From Pirellulales bacterium (GTDB taxonomy: Bacteria > Planctomycetota > Planctomycetia > Pirellulales > PALSA-1355): a DNA stretch of 64,000 bases. A program made the position numbers and the translations under genes. The notes under the pieces are model-generated. The model was given only the letters and a program-made list of their open reading frames with translations. It was not told the DNA's origin and searched no databases. Below are positions 42,121 through 52,000 of the stretch, in pieces; the stretch's first letter is position 1; each line of letters starts with the position of its first letter. Location: contig JALHMI010000006.1 of the NCBI GenBank assembly GCA_022844125.1, forward strand, positions 62,001-126,000, written 5' to 3'.

Positions 42121-43518
42121 TTACGGAGCGGCGATGCAGTACAGGTGCTTGCGGCCGCGGAGGAAAATCTCGGGGCCAACGATGGCGGCCGAGGCGTCGA
42201 AGCGGTCGTCGAGCGTGTTGGTGAACAGCAGCTTCACTTCCTTCTTATCGCCCGACTCGTCGAACTTGCCGGTCTCGAACACGACGGTGTTGCCTTCGCG
42301 GCTGGTGACGTAAATGTGGCCGGCGGCTTCGACCGGCGAGGCATAGATGTTGGCGATGCCTTCGAGCCGTTGCTTTTCGACGACCGGTTCGCCGGTGGCG
42401 GCGTTATAGCAGGAGAGGATACCCTTGTTGCCGGCCGTGAAGTACAGCAGGTCGCCGACCAATAGCGGCGAAGGGACGTAGGGCGTGCCGATCTTGCGCG
42501 ACTTCCAGGCGACCTTGGTTTCGTCTTCGGTAATGTCGCCGGTGCTGTTGAGCGGAATCGCGTAAAGCGTGTTCGTGATGAAGCCGGTCATGGCGAACAC
42601 GCGCGTGCCGTCGCTGACCGGCGTAGGAATGGCGCTGGGACCTTGTCCGCCGCAGGCCCAGATCAGTTCGCCCGTGGCCAGGTCGTAGCTGCGCACGCGG
42701 GTCGAGCCGTGCAGGATGACCTGCACGTGGCCGGCCGCGTCGAGTACGAGTGGCGTGGCCCAGGTGGTGGTCTCTTCGCGGTCGATCTTCCAGCGAGTTT
42801 CGCCGGTGGCCGCGTCGAGGCAGATCAGAAACGAACCGCCTTGATGGTCCCAGTTGACGATCACGTTGTCGCCATAGATGACGGGCGAGGCGCCTTCGCC
42901 GAAGGAATTGAACGTCCACATCCGGCCGAGGTCGCGCTTCCAGAGCAGCTTGCCTTCGAGGTCGTAGCAGTAGACGCCGAAGGAGCCGAAGCTGACATAG
43001 AGCCGCTGGCCGTCCGTACTGGGCGAGGCGGAAGAGTAGCTGCCGTCGGGGTGATGACCTTCGTGCGGAACGGCTTCGTTGGCCACATGCCGCCAGATCT
43101 CTTTACCGGTTGCGCGGTCGTAGCAGAGGGTGACGAACTCGAAGATGTTCTTGGGCGCTTCGCCGCTGGTGCGGAAGCCGCGTTTGCCCTTGGCGGGTTC
43201 GGCGCTGGTGGCGGCGAACTCAGCCGGCGGCGGAGCGGGCTCACCCTCGCGGTCGGTTTTGATCGCCGAGGTCACGAAAACCTTATCGCCCCACACAATC
43301 GGCGTGGCGGTGCTGTCGCCGGGGACTTCAATCTTCCATTTGACGTTCTTCTCCTCGCTCCACTCGGTGGGTGGATTTCCCTTGGGGGCGACGCCGGTCA
43401 TCTCGGGCCCGCGCCACTGCGGCCAGTTGTTCAGCGCGGCCGGCGTGGTCAGTTGGGCGAAGGCCGAGGACGCGGAGAGCATCATTGCGAGCACAAGGAA
43501 CATCACGCTGCGGCGCAT
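42121..43518 (-). CDS. Exported PQQ-like beta-propeller protein
   Basis: A 465-residue protein with a signal peptide (1-21, ending SAFAQL). It is built of repeating ~45-residue beta-propeller blades with the Trp motifs of quinoprotein-like repeats: DRATGKEIWRHVAN, DLEGKLLWKRDLG, DAATGETRWKIDREE, DLATGELIWACGG and NAATGEPVVEKQRL. In planctomycetes such proteins are often annotated as BamB-like or alcohol-dehydrogenase-like, but the residues needed to bind PQQ cannot be checked here. It likely works in the periplasm as a scaffold or binding protein. It stands as a single gene. Confidence 0.85.
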   Translation of the reverse strand: MRRSVMFLVLAMMLSASSAFAQLTTPAALNNWPQWRGPEMTGVAPKGNPPTEWSEEKNVKWKIEVPGDSTATPIVWGDKVFVTSAIKTDREGEPAPPPAEFAATSAEPAKGKRGFRTSGEAPKNIFEFVTLCYDRATGKEIWRHVANEAVPHEGHHPDGSYSSASPSTDGQRLYVSFGSFGVYCYDLEGKLLWKRDLGRMWTFNSFGEGASPVIYGDNVIVNWDHQGGSFLICLDAATGETRWKIDREETTTWATPLVLDAAGHVQVILHGSTRVRSYDLATGELIWACGGQGPSAIPTPVSDGTRVFAMTGFITNTLYAIPLNSTGDITEDETKVAWKSRKIGTPYVPSPLLVGDLLYFTAGNKGILSCYNAATGEPVVEKQRLEGIANIYASPVEAAGHIYVTSREGNTVVFETGKFDESGDKKEVKLLFTNTLDDRFDASAAIVGPEIFLRGRKHLYCIAAP

Positions 43519-43846
43519 GGGTGGGTCCTTAGGAAGGTCTAGTGTGGGTGGCCATCAGCGTACCATGCCCAAGCAGCGGATGCCAAACTGGCCCAGGGGG
43601 AAGGGATTAACCACAGAGATCGCGGAGGTACGCAGAGGGAGGGCAGAGGAGAGCATCGAAAAGGGGAAGGGGGAAGGCAGAACCAGAGATGGACACTATG
43701 AACACAGATGAAGAGGAAGAAGGAACAGGAGAACGCGCTTCGCGGCGCTGCTCCAACCAGTTGGTGTTCATCGGTGTTTATCTGTGGTTCTCTTTTTCCT
43801 TGGCCTCTGCCTACATCCGCGTTCGCTGCGGTCCATTCTCTTCGGA
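43519..43846. other. Intergenic interval of dispersed repeats
   Basis: No gene. It contains TTAACCACAGAGATCGCGGA plus GGTACGCAGAGGGAG (43607-43642), a match to 42067-42100, and a second low-complexity palindromic part (about 43688-43800) in which ATGAACACAGATGAAG faces TTCATCGGTGTTTATCTGTG. Similar ACACAGATGAA/TTCATCTGTG sequences are known as abundant dispersed repeats in several phyla. Confidence 0.55.
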
Positions 43847-46800
43847 TTATTTCAGCGACTGCAAGAAGGCAATCAAGTCGGCGAGCTCTTCCCGGCTGAG
43901 CTGGGCTTCCATCCCTTCGGGCATGATCGAGACGGGGCTCTGCGAGAGCGCTTCGAGCTCGTCGCGCGAGATGCGGGTTTCTACCCGGTCGGTCGAGAAG
44001 AGGTAGACCGCGTCGGGCGTTTCGCGGGTGATGATGCCGGTGTACGTCTCGCCGCTGGCGGTGGCCGCGATAAAGGCTTCGTAGCCGCGAGCGAAGCTGG
44101 CGCTGGGGACGACGATGGCTTCCAAGAGGTCGCGGCCATTGCGGATGGCGCCGATCTTCGAGAGGTCGGGACCGATGCGACCACCTTGTCCTTGCACGGC
44201 GTGGCACGTGGCGCAGATCGCTTTCTTGTTGCCGAAGAACAGGTCGCGGCCGCGCTGGATCTCACCGCCTGCGAGCACGCCCGTGAGTGCGGCGAGCTTG
44301 ACTTGCTGCCTGGCCGTGTCGACGGTGAGCGTGTCGTAGAGCGGCTTGGCGGTTTGCTTGAGTTCGTCGGGATAGGACGTGAGCACGGTGGTGAGCAGTT
44401 CGGGGCGTACGCTGCGGAGGCCGGGTGACTGCTGGAGAGCGGAGATCAGCTTCTGGCCAATCTGCGGATCAGAGTTGTTTTCGAACGCCAGAACGAGCCG
44501 CGGGAGTTCGAGCACGCCGGCCGTCGATACCAGTTTGGTCAGCCCAATAAGTTGCTCGTTGCTAAGCGAGGATTTCCCGAGGGCTTCGGCCGCGTCCAGT
44601 CGTTCAAGCGGCGGATGCTCGGCCTTTAGACTGTCGGTGAGGAACGCGAACATCGCGGGCTCGACATGATCGAGCCGGGCGGCGACGGTGGCCGCGGCCT
44701 GGACGCGCTGCTGCGCCGGGCGGTTGGCGTCGTTCACAATCGCGAGCAGCGCCGGGTCGAACGCCGAGATGGCGACGTCGGGGAGCGAGTTGGTTGCGCC
44801 CGGATAAAACTCGGTGACGAGTCCTGGGGAGTGACCGGCGGAAGAACTGCTGGACGGGTGAGCGAGAGCGCTGGCGGGAATCACTTCGCGCTTGCTGCCC
44901 GGTGGCTGCCACGACAGGATGCAGCCGGCGCCGCCCCCTTCTTCGATGAAATCCAGCACCAGCAGGTGATCTCCCGCGGTGAGTTCAGTCCGGCCGCTGC
45001 GCTCGCGCATGCCGTGCGAACCACCGTTGTCGACGACGAGCCGGCCATCGATGAACAGTTGGGAGCCGTCGTCCGAGTTGGTGCTGAACTCGTACGTGCC
45101 GGCGTTGGGACAGTGCACGATGCCTCGCCAGCGAACGGAGAACTCACCGGAAAGATTGCCGTCGGCAAAATTGCCCGTGGTCTCAGGATAGTTGACTTGC
45201 GGGTCGATCCGCACGAGCGCCGGGCGGCCGCCTTGCGGCAGCGAGCGGATCGTGGCGATGGCCTGTGACGCGACGAGGGTATCGGAGTCGGCCAGCGCGG
45301 TCTGTAGGGCCCTGACCCAAGCGGGGGACAAACGGCGCGGGGCGGCCTCGGCGATCGACTCGAGCAGGAGTAAACGCGTGTCGCGCGGCGTGGAAGTGGC
45401 GGCGAGCGCTGTGGCGATCACTTCTTGGATCGACTCGTTGCCGGCGAAGGCCAGCAGTTGCTGCCGGAGCGCGGTTCGCTCTGCGACCGGAAGATCGCTG
45501 CGGGTGAGCTGCTGCTGAAAATAGGGTCGCGTGTCATCGGCCCATTCCGGATGATGCGCGATGACCCACAGCGCGGCCTCGCGAAGTGCGGGCTCTTTGG
45601 GATCGAGAAGTGCCAGCACACGATCGGACGTGAGATGTTTGCCGGACATCTGATCGAGAGCAATCATGGCTCCACGCCGCGTGGCGGGGCTTTCGGCAGT
45701 CAGGCCGGCGGTGGTTGGTTCAGCGGCGTTAATTGTGATGAGCGCGAAAATCGTGGCGTGTTCGAGGAAGCGATCGACCGGCGAAGCAAGCGCCGTGAGC
45801 AGGGCGGGTACGCTGGCGGGATTGCCAATGCGGCCGAGCGCGGTGGCGGCTTCGCGGCGGACGGGTGCTTCGCCCGTTTGTGCGAGTTGTTCGAGAGCCG
45901 CCCGCGCGGCGGGATCGCGGTGCAGTCCGGCGGCTCGGGCGGCGGCCTGGCGGACGCTGGCGTGTTGTTCAGCGAGAGCCTTGCGAATGGGCTCACGCGC
46001 CGAGGCATCGTCGATGCGGCACAGTGTCCAGACGGCAGCACAGCGGGCGTCGATGTCGGTCGAGTCCTGCAGGAGCTGCGCGAGCGAAGGGACGGACTCG
46101 GCGCCACGCCTGGCGAGCTCGGCCTGAGCGCGATCGACGAGGGCGCACCGCGAGTCGCTCAAGAGGTCGCACAGCGCCTCGGGGGCGAGCACCTGGCAAT
46201 CGATCGCCAGGCCGCGTGGGTCTTTGGGCGGTTTCGCGTCTTTGCGGCGCACGCGGTAGATCGCGCCCAGCACTTCGGGCTTGGCAACTTGTGAAGTGGG
46301 GCAGCCGATGCGAAACCAACCGCCGGTGTCGATGACCAGCAAGCTGCCGTCGGCGTCTTGCAGGACATCGGTCGGATGGAAGTCGGAGTCGCTCGAGACC
46401 AGGAAGTCTTCGTTGTGGCAGGTGAACGTCGCGCCACTCGCGACGATGTTGTGCCGCATGATCTTGTGCATGTTGAAGAGCGCGGAGAAGAGCTGGCCGC
46501 GCGAGGCTTCGCCCAACGCGTCGCCGCGGCAGATCGTCAGGTCGCTTGAAGCGGCAAAGCCCAGGTGCGTGAGCGGCGGCAAGAGTTCGCCCGTGCGCTT
46601 GTGTTCGTTGAGGATCCGATCGCGCACAGGGTACTCCGCGCCGTCGATGCAGTGGACGAGCGCATCGCGCAGTTCGGCGCCCATCCAGTTCGGCGCGAGG
46701 TAGGTACCGCTGGAGAAGGTGTCCCCCTCGCGCGTGAACGCGACGCCGACGGCGTTGCCTTGCGAGCCGGAGAGAACTTCGAGCTCCGAGCCGTCGGGCT

Positions 46801-47437
46801 TGCAGCGAAGAATGAGCGGCGCAGTCCCCTTGTGCACGACGGGGCCGCCAGGGCGGCGAATCTCGTGCGGAAAGCGGCCGGCGCACCAATAGAGCCGGCC
46901 ATCGGGGCCGAGGCTGCCGCCGTGCATGTCGTCGGCCACGCCGGTGTTGGCGAAACCGGTGACGAGTTCTTCGCGCTGATCGCAGCGGCCGTCACCATCG
47001 GTGTCGGTAAGTTTCCAGAAGCTGGGGGGCGACGAACAGTAGATCGCGCCGTCGTGCCAGACGATGCCTTGCGGGAAGAGCATCTTGTCGGCGAAGACGC
47101 TGCTACGGTCGAACGCGCCGTCGCCGTCGGTGTCTTCGAGGATGCGAATCGTGTGCGGCGGGTTCTTGGCGAGCTCCGCTCCGCGGAGGTTCACGCCGGC
47201 GGAGTCGCACACATAGAGCCGGCCTTGATCGTCGAACGCGGCGAGCATGGGGCGTTCGATAAGCGGTTGCCCCGCGGCGAGCGTGACTTCGAAACCTTCG
47301 GGGACGGTAATCGCGGCGAGGCCGGTCGCGGTGCTGACGTTTGGGGTGGGCGTGGCGTCGTCGGCCGCGGCGAGTGGGAGGCCGGTGAGCGACAAGTAGA
47401 TCGCGGCGAGAGCGAGCAGGGCGACGGGCGAGCGCAT
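43847..47437 (-). CDS. PVC-type dehydrogenase / HEAT / PA14 / cytochrome c fusion protein
   Basis: A 1196-residue exported protein; ATG 47437 gives a signal peptide (1-25, ending PLAAADD). Order of parts: an N-terminal propeller related to membrane-bound dehydrogenases (ITVPEGFEVTLAAGQPLIERP..., DQGRLYVCDSAG, NTGVADDMHGGSLGPDGRLYW); HEAT-type repeats (about 490-760, for example EQLAQTGEAPVRREAATALGRIG); a PA14-like carbohydrate-binding domain (FSVRWRGIVHCPNAGTYEFS...DDGSQLFIDGRLV); and a C-terminal planctomycete haem-binding domain with CATCHAVQGQGG and IGPDLS. It may oxidise a sugar-like substrate while passing electrons to its own haem; the substrate is unknown. Confidence 0.88.
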   Translation of the reverse strand: MRSPVALLALAAIYLSLTGLPLAAADDATPTPNVSTATGLAAITVPEGFEVTLAAGQPLIERPMLAAFDDQGRLYVCDSAGVNLRGAELAKNPPHTIRILEDTDGDGAFDRSSVFADKMLFPQGIVWHDGAIYCSSPPSFWKLTDTDGDGRCDQREELVTGFANTGVADDMHGGSLGPDGRLYWCAGRFPHEIRRPGGPVVHKGTAPLILRCKPDGSELEVLSGSQGNAVGVAFTREGDTFSSGTYLAPNWMGAELRDALVHCIDGAEYPVRDRILNEHKRTGELLPPLTHLGFAASSDLTICRGDALGEASRGQLFSALFNMHKIMRHNIVASGATFTCHNEDFLVSSDSDFHPTDVLQDADGSLLVIDTGGWFRIGCPTSQVAKPEVLGAIYRVRRKDAKPPKDPRGLAIDCQVLAPEALCDLLSDSRCALVDRAQAELARRGAESVPSLAQLLQDSTDIDARCAAVWTLCRIDDASAREPIRKALAEQHASVRQAAARAAGLHRDPAARAALEQLAQTGEAPVRREAATALGRIGNPASVPALLTALASPVDRFLEHATIFALITINAAEPTTAGLTAESPATRRGAMIALDQMSGKHLTSDRVLALLDPKEPALREAALWVIAHHPEWADDTRPYFQQQLTRSDLPVAERTALRQQLLAFAGNESIQEVIATALAATSTPRDTRLLLLESIAEAAPRRLSPAWVRALQTALADSDTLVASQAIATIRSLPQGGRPALVRIDPQVNYPETTGNFADGNLSGEFSVRWRGIVHCPNAGTYEFSTNSDDGSQLFIDGRLVVDNGGSHGMRERSGRTELTAGDHLLVLDFIEEGGGAGCILSWQPPGSKREVIPASALAHPSSSSSAGHSPGLVTEFYPGATNSLPDVAISAFDPALLAIVNDANRPAQQRVQAAATVAARLDHVEPAMFAFLTDSLKAEHPPLERLDAAEALGKSSLSNEQLIGLTKLVSTAGVLELPRLVLAFENNSDPQIGQKLISALQQSPGLRSVRPELLTTVLTSYPDELKQTAKPLYDTLTVDTARQQVKLAALTGVLAGGEIQRGRDLFFGNKKAICATCHAVQGQGGRIGPDLSKIGAIRNGRDLLEAIVVPSASFARGYEAFIAATASGETYTGIITRETPDAVYLFSTDRVETRISRDELEALSQSPVSIMPEGMEAQLSREELADLIAFLQSLK

Positions 47438-47535
47438 GGTGAAATCATCCAAAAGCGGCGGCGACAATGTCGGGGATGATTGTAATCGAAGCGGGTGTGA
47501 GACGCATGTTGGCGTGATGGCGGGCAGGAAGGGCC

Positions 47536-47686
47536 GGGCGCCCCTGACAACTTGCTTGTCAGGGAACCTGGTGGCACAAACAGGGATCAGGTAAAGCGTT
47601 GAACGAAACCACGCCTTTCCCCTGGGAACGCTGTGCTGGATCCCTTCTGTGCTTCGCACACCGACAACAAGTTGTCGCTGCCACCC
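47536..47686 (+). repeat. BIME-like palindromic element, copy 7
   Basis: A diverged ~151 bp copy: left hairpin CCTGACAACTTGCTTGTCAG, GGGATCAGG block, a different core, GGATCCCTTCTGTG, then right hairpin CCGACAACAAGTTGTCGCTG and CCACCC. It ends 3 bp before the stop codon of the DUF1501 gene at 47690, far from the RAYT gene. Confidence 0.75.
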
Positions 47687-47689
47687 GAT

Positions 47690-49036
47690 TCAGAACAGCT
47701 GCCGGATGGGGCGGCCTTCGCTGATGGCGAGCGGGCGGCCGAGCGGGTCGTGCATCAGCGTGTCGGGCGTGAGACCGAACGTGTGATAGACGGAGGCCAC
47801 GACGTCGGCGGGGCTGACGGGCGTATCGCTCGGGTAGGCGCAGATCGAGTCCGACGCGCCGACAATGTTTCCGCCGCGCACTCCGCCGCCGGCCAGCAGC
47901 ACGCTCGAACAATAGCCCCAGTGATCGCGGCCTCCGTCAGCGTTCACCTTGGGCGTGCGGCCGAACTCACCCATCGTGACGACGAGCGTGTCGTCGAGCA
48001 GGCCGCGCTGGCGGAGGTCAACGAGCAGGGCGGAGAGCCCTTGATCCAAGAGCGGCAGCAGTTCGTCCTTGAGCGCGGGGAAGTTTTCCTTGTGCGTGTC
48101 CCAGCCGTCGCACCTGGTCATGTGGTTGAAGTGCACGCCGACGAACGAGACGCCATGTTCGACGAGCCTGCGCGCCAGCAACATGCTCTGACCGAAACGA
48201 TGCCGGCCGTAAGCGTCGTGTGTCTGCGCACTTTCGCGCTCGAGGGCGAACATCGCTTCGGAGGCGGTGACCAGTCCGGCGGCCGACTGGCGGAAAGCCT
48301 GGTAGTCGTGCATCGCGGCGCTGCGCGCGGCATGGCCGTCGAGCACGGCGAGCAATTGTTGGCGGCGCTCGAAGCGCTCGCCGCGGGTGTGCTCAGGCAG
48401 CGACAGGCCTTGCGGCGCGATCGTGGGATCGTCGTTGATGGCCAGCGGATCGTACGCAGCACCGAGCAGCCCTGCTCGGCCGCCACCGGAGACGGGCGTC
48501 TGCAGCTTGCGGACCTGCACCTCGGGAATCGCGACGTAGCCCGGCACTCCTTGGCGTGCGTGCTTGAACTTACTGATCACGGCGCCGAGGTGCGGATCGT
48601 CGGAGCGCGACGGCGGGAGGACCGTGTTCGCACCCAGCGGGACGCGCGACTCGCGGCCCGTCAGCGTCGTGTAGATCATGAACGGATGATCGTTGTTCGG
48701 ATACGTGACGCTGTTGAGCAGGGCGAGATCGCCGGCCTGGGCAGCGAGCTTCGGCAGGTGCTCGCAGAACCGCATCCCCGCCACGAGCGAAGTGATGGAC
48801 TTGAACGGCCCACGGATCTCGGCGGGAGCGTCCGGCTTCATGTCCCACATGTCGATCTGCGGCGGACCGCCGAGCAGATAGACGAGGATGCAATGCTTAG
48901 CGCGGCCGAAGCCGGGGGCGGTGCCGGAGTTTGTCGCGGCGAGTGATGCATGCGGCCTGGCGAGGCCGGCGAGGAACGTGGCGGTCCCGGCTTGGAGGAG
49001 GGTGCGGCGGGTCAAACTTGCGGCAGGACGTTGCAT
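47690..49036 (-). CDS. DUF1501 Tat-exported sulfatase-like protein
   Basis: A 448-residue DUF1501 protein. Twin-arginine signal LTRRTLLQAGTATFLAGLA (residues 8-26). Hallmarks: CILVYLLGGPPQIDMWDMKPDAP (49-71), LPKLAAQAGDLALLNSVTYPN, ARRLVEHGVSFVGVHFN, LLDDTLVVTMGEFGRTPKVN and GRDHWGYCSSVLLAGGGVRGG. It differs from the protein at 18475 in the GEFGRTP segment (which reads GEIGRLP there) and is closer to that at 56570. A palindromic repeat follows its stop codon. It is next to the cytochrome fusion gene on the same strand rather than to a DUF1549 gene. Confidence 0.9.
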   Translation of the reverse strand: MQRPAASLTRRTLLQAGTATFLAGLARPHASLAATNSGTAPGFGRAKHCILVYLLGGPPQIDMWDMKPDAPAEIRGPFKSITSLVAGMRFCEHLPKLAAQAGDLALLNSVTYPNNDHPFMIYTTLTGRESRVPLGANTVLPPSRSDDPHLGAVISKFKHARQGVPGYVAIPEVQVRKLQTPVSGGGRAGLLGAAYDPLAINDDPTIAPQGLSLPEHTRGERFERRQQLLAVLDGHAARSAAMHDYQAFRQSAAGLVTASEAMFALERESAQTHDAYGRHRFGQSMLLARRLVEHGVSFVGVHFNHMTRCDGWDTHKENFPALKDELLPLLDQGLSALLVDLRQRGLLDDTLVVTMGEFGRTPKVNADGGRDHWGYCSSVLLAGGGVRGGNIVGASDSICAYPSDTPVSPADVVASVYHTFGLTPDTLMHDPLGRPLAISEGRPIRQLF

Positions 49037-49080
49037 GCAGCGATTGTACCGGCCGTCGGTAAAAGGCGAAACAATCCGGC

Positions 49081-52000
49081 CTAGTCTCTGCCGATTGCTT
49101 GCGGTTGGATTCGCGGGGCGGCTGGCGGAACGGTCTTATCCACCGGCTTACGCCCCAGCGTCATTGCTCGCCGCATCGTCCACTGCGTGGCTTCGTCGAA
49201 GGTGTCGTAGAACTCGGCGACGCCGGCCTGACGCGAGGCGACGAGCTGGCCGCCGCGGACGATGAGCGCGTTGCGATGCGTGGCCGGGATACGCGTGCCC
49301 GGGGTGATAACGCCGAAGAGGTTGATGGGATCGGCCGCGGAGACCACGGTCCAGTCTTGCGGCTGCCCATCTTCCAGCTCGCGTCGCGCTTCACGCAGGG
49401 CGTCGACTGCTGAGGGGAGGGCATACTGCTCGCCGGCGACTCCGCTGACGAAGCGTCCGCCGCGCACTTCGCCGCGCAGTTCCAGCAGCCGCAGCACGGG
49501 CAAGAGATCCTGCCACCGCGGTGCGTTCACTTCGCGGATCAAAACGTCGCGGAAAAGGACGCCCCAGCGTTTGAGGAGCTGGCGCGCCCAGGCTTCGAGG
49601 TAAGCTTCGCGCGTGGCGGCCGAAAGTGGACCGGGAAACAATGACCAGCGGCCGACCGGCGTCGTGGCGGTGTGCACCGGGCGGCGCGACTTCTGGCGCG
49701 CGCGGCTGGCCGATTTGCGTTCGTCGACGATCTTGCGGACGGCGGCGAACGTGTCGGAAGTAACGAGTCCGGCGGCCGAAAGCTCGCGGAGCGTTTCTTC
49801 AAGCTGCGAGGGAAGCGTGCCAGAGATGACCTTGAGCTCGCCAAAGAAGAGCGCGCCGTGGGCCTTGAGCGCGGCGAGTACTGCTTCGGCCGTCGAGCGA
49901 AGCGGCACAGGCGCGGCTTCGTGTTCGCTGGTGAGCAGGCCGGAGAGCTCTTCGCGCAGCAGCAGCGAAAGCGGCATCGTGCGGGTGAGCGCGGCCATGC
50001 TGGGGCGTTCGTCCTCTTCGCGTCGCGGCGGGTTGAGCCGGCCCCAAACGGCTTCGCCCGACATGAAGAGCTGATCGAGCCACTGCGGATCGTACTCGCT
50101 GACGCGCGGGGCCAGGATGCGATGTTCCCATGCGCCGGCCGGAAGCTCGAAACCTTGCAACTGGCCGATCGCTTCGCGCACTCCGACCGCGCCACCCCAC
50201 TGATTCTCGGACGTAAGGTGATGGAACTTCGTCAGGAAGTGCAGGTAGTGGCGCGGTTCGACGGCTTGAATCTGCTGCCGCAGGCCGGTGAGCGTGAGGC
50301 GATGGATGCGAGCCAGCAGGCGGCGGTCGCACCAGCCGACGGGCGGAGTGTCGGCAGAAGTTGCCGGTTCGATGAAGTTGCCGCGCAGCGCCGAGCCGCG
50401 CCCTTCGAGAGCTTCGAGCGAGGCGAACACGAGCCCTTCGTCGAGACCCAAGTACTCGGCCAGCTCGGCGGCGGTGGTGGGACCGGTGTGCTCGACGCGA
50501 CCTTTCACGAGTGCAACGGCGGCGTCCGCGCTCGTGACTTCGCGTTCGAGCTTTTCCGGCAGCACGACCGGGGGATCGCAGGTCGCTTCGGGAAAGGCGG
50601 CGCGGAGGACGGGCCAGTTTTCGGAGGTGGTCCAGAAAGTTCGCGCCCCACCGGGAGTGATGGCGACGACTTTTGAGGCCCGCTTCGACTTGGCGAGCGC
50701 GGCTAGCCACGGCTGCCAGGCAGCGGCTTCGCTGGCGTTGATGGTGACCAGACTGGTCAGAGCGTCGTGCAGTTCGTCAGCGCTGCGGACGAGCGGCCAG
50801 GCTTCGGCGCGGACTTGAGAGACGGCCGCCGAGTCGAGCTTGGCCAGGTCGCGCATGTCGTCCGGCGAAAGCGTGCGGCGGGTTTGCACCGCGCGCACCC
50901 GGCGCTCTTCCAGCGGCGCGCCGTCAAGGAAGGCATACGGCGCGGCGTTCAATAGCTCATAGCTGAAAGGGGAAGGCTCGCGCGTATCGCGGCCGACGAA
51001 CGTGATCTGGCCATCGCGCACCCGGCCCATGACGTCGATCAGGGCATTGATATCCATTGCCTCGGTCAGGCAGTCGTGCATCGTCTGGCGGACGAGCGGG
51101 TGGTCGGGAATCTCGACATCGCCGTGATGGTTTTCGAGACAGCCGACCGTTTCGGGAAACACGGACGCAAGCAGATCGTCGCTGCGGAAGCGGAGCATGT
51201 GCGGCGGAACGCGCTTGCCGCCTTGCTGCCGAAGCACGGCGAGCGATCGGGTGAGATTCCACCGCCAGCGGACCTGGAACATCGGGACCGCGAGCAGGGC
51301 CTGCTCGAGCAGGTACTTGACGTTCTCGGCGTTGAGCATCTTGAACAGGGCTTCGATCGGCACGCTGTGCTGGGGGCCAAGCGAGAGAACGATGCCGTCG
51401 TCGTCGGCCGCGGCTTGCAGCTCGAAGTCGAAGCTGCGGCAGAATCGCTTCCGCAGCGAAAGACCCCAGGCGCGATTGACCCGGGCGCCGAGCGGGGCGT
51501 GAATGACGAGCTGCATTCCGCCCGACTCGTCGAAGAAGCGTTCAAACAGGATCTGCTGGCCGGTGGGCACCATGCCGACCGCGGCGATTTGGGTTTCGAC
51601 ATACGCCTTCGCTTGCTGGGCGGCCCACTCGCTCGCGCCGCACTCGCGCTCGATCCAGTCGGGGGCAAGTGCGGCGGCTTCGCAGTTCGTGGGCGCGGAA
51701 GTTTGCGTGAACGGAATCGCCAGATCGTGCCTGAGCTTCGAGAGCTCTTCCGATAGTTCAGGCGTCCGGCCGGGGCGTTCGCCAAGCCAGAACGGAATAC
51801 TGGGCGGCGCGCCCTCGGCGTCGCGGACGCGGACTTCACCGCCACGAACGTTGAGCACGCGCCAGGACGTATTGCCCAGGAGGAACACATCGCCCGACAT
51901 GCTCTCGATCGCGAAGTCTTCGTCGACGGTGCCGACGAAAGTATTGTCCGGCTCGGCCACGACGCGATACAGGGCCATCTCGGGAATGGCGCCGCCGGAA

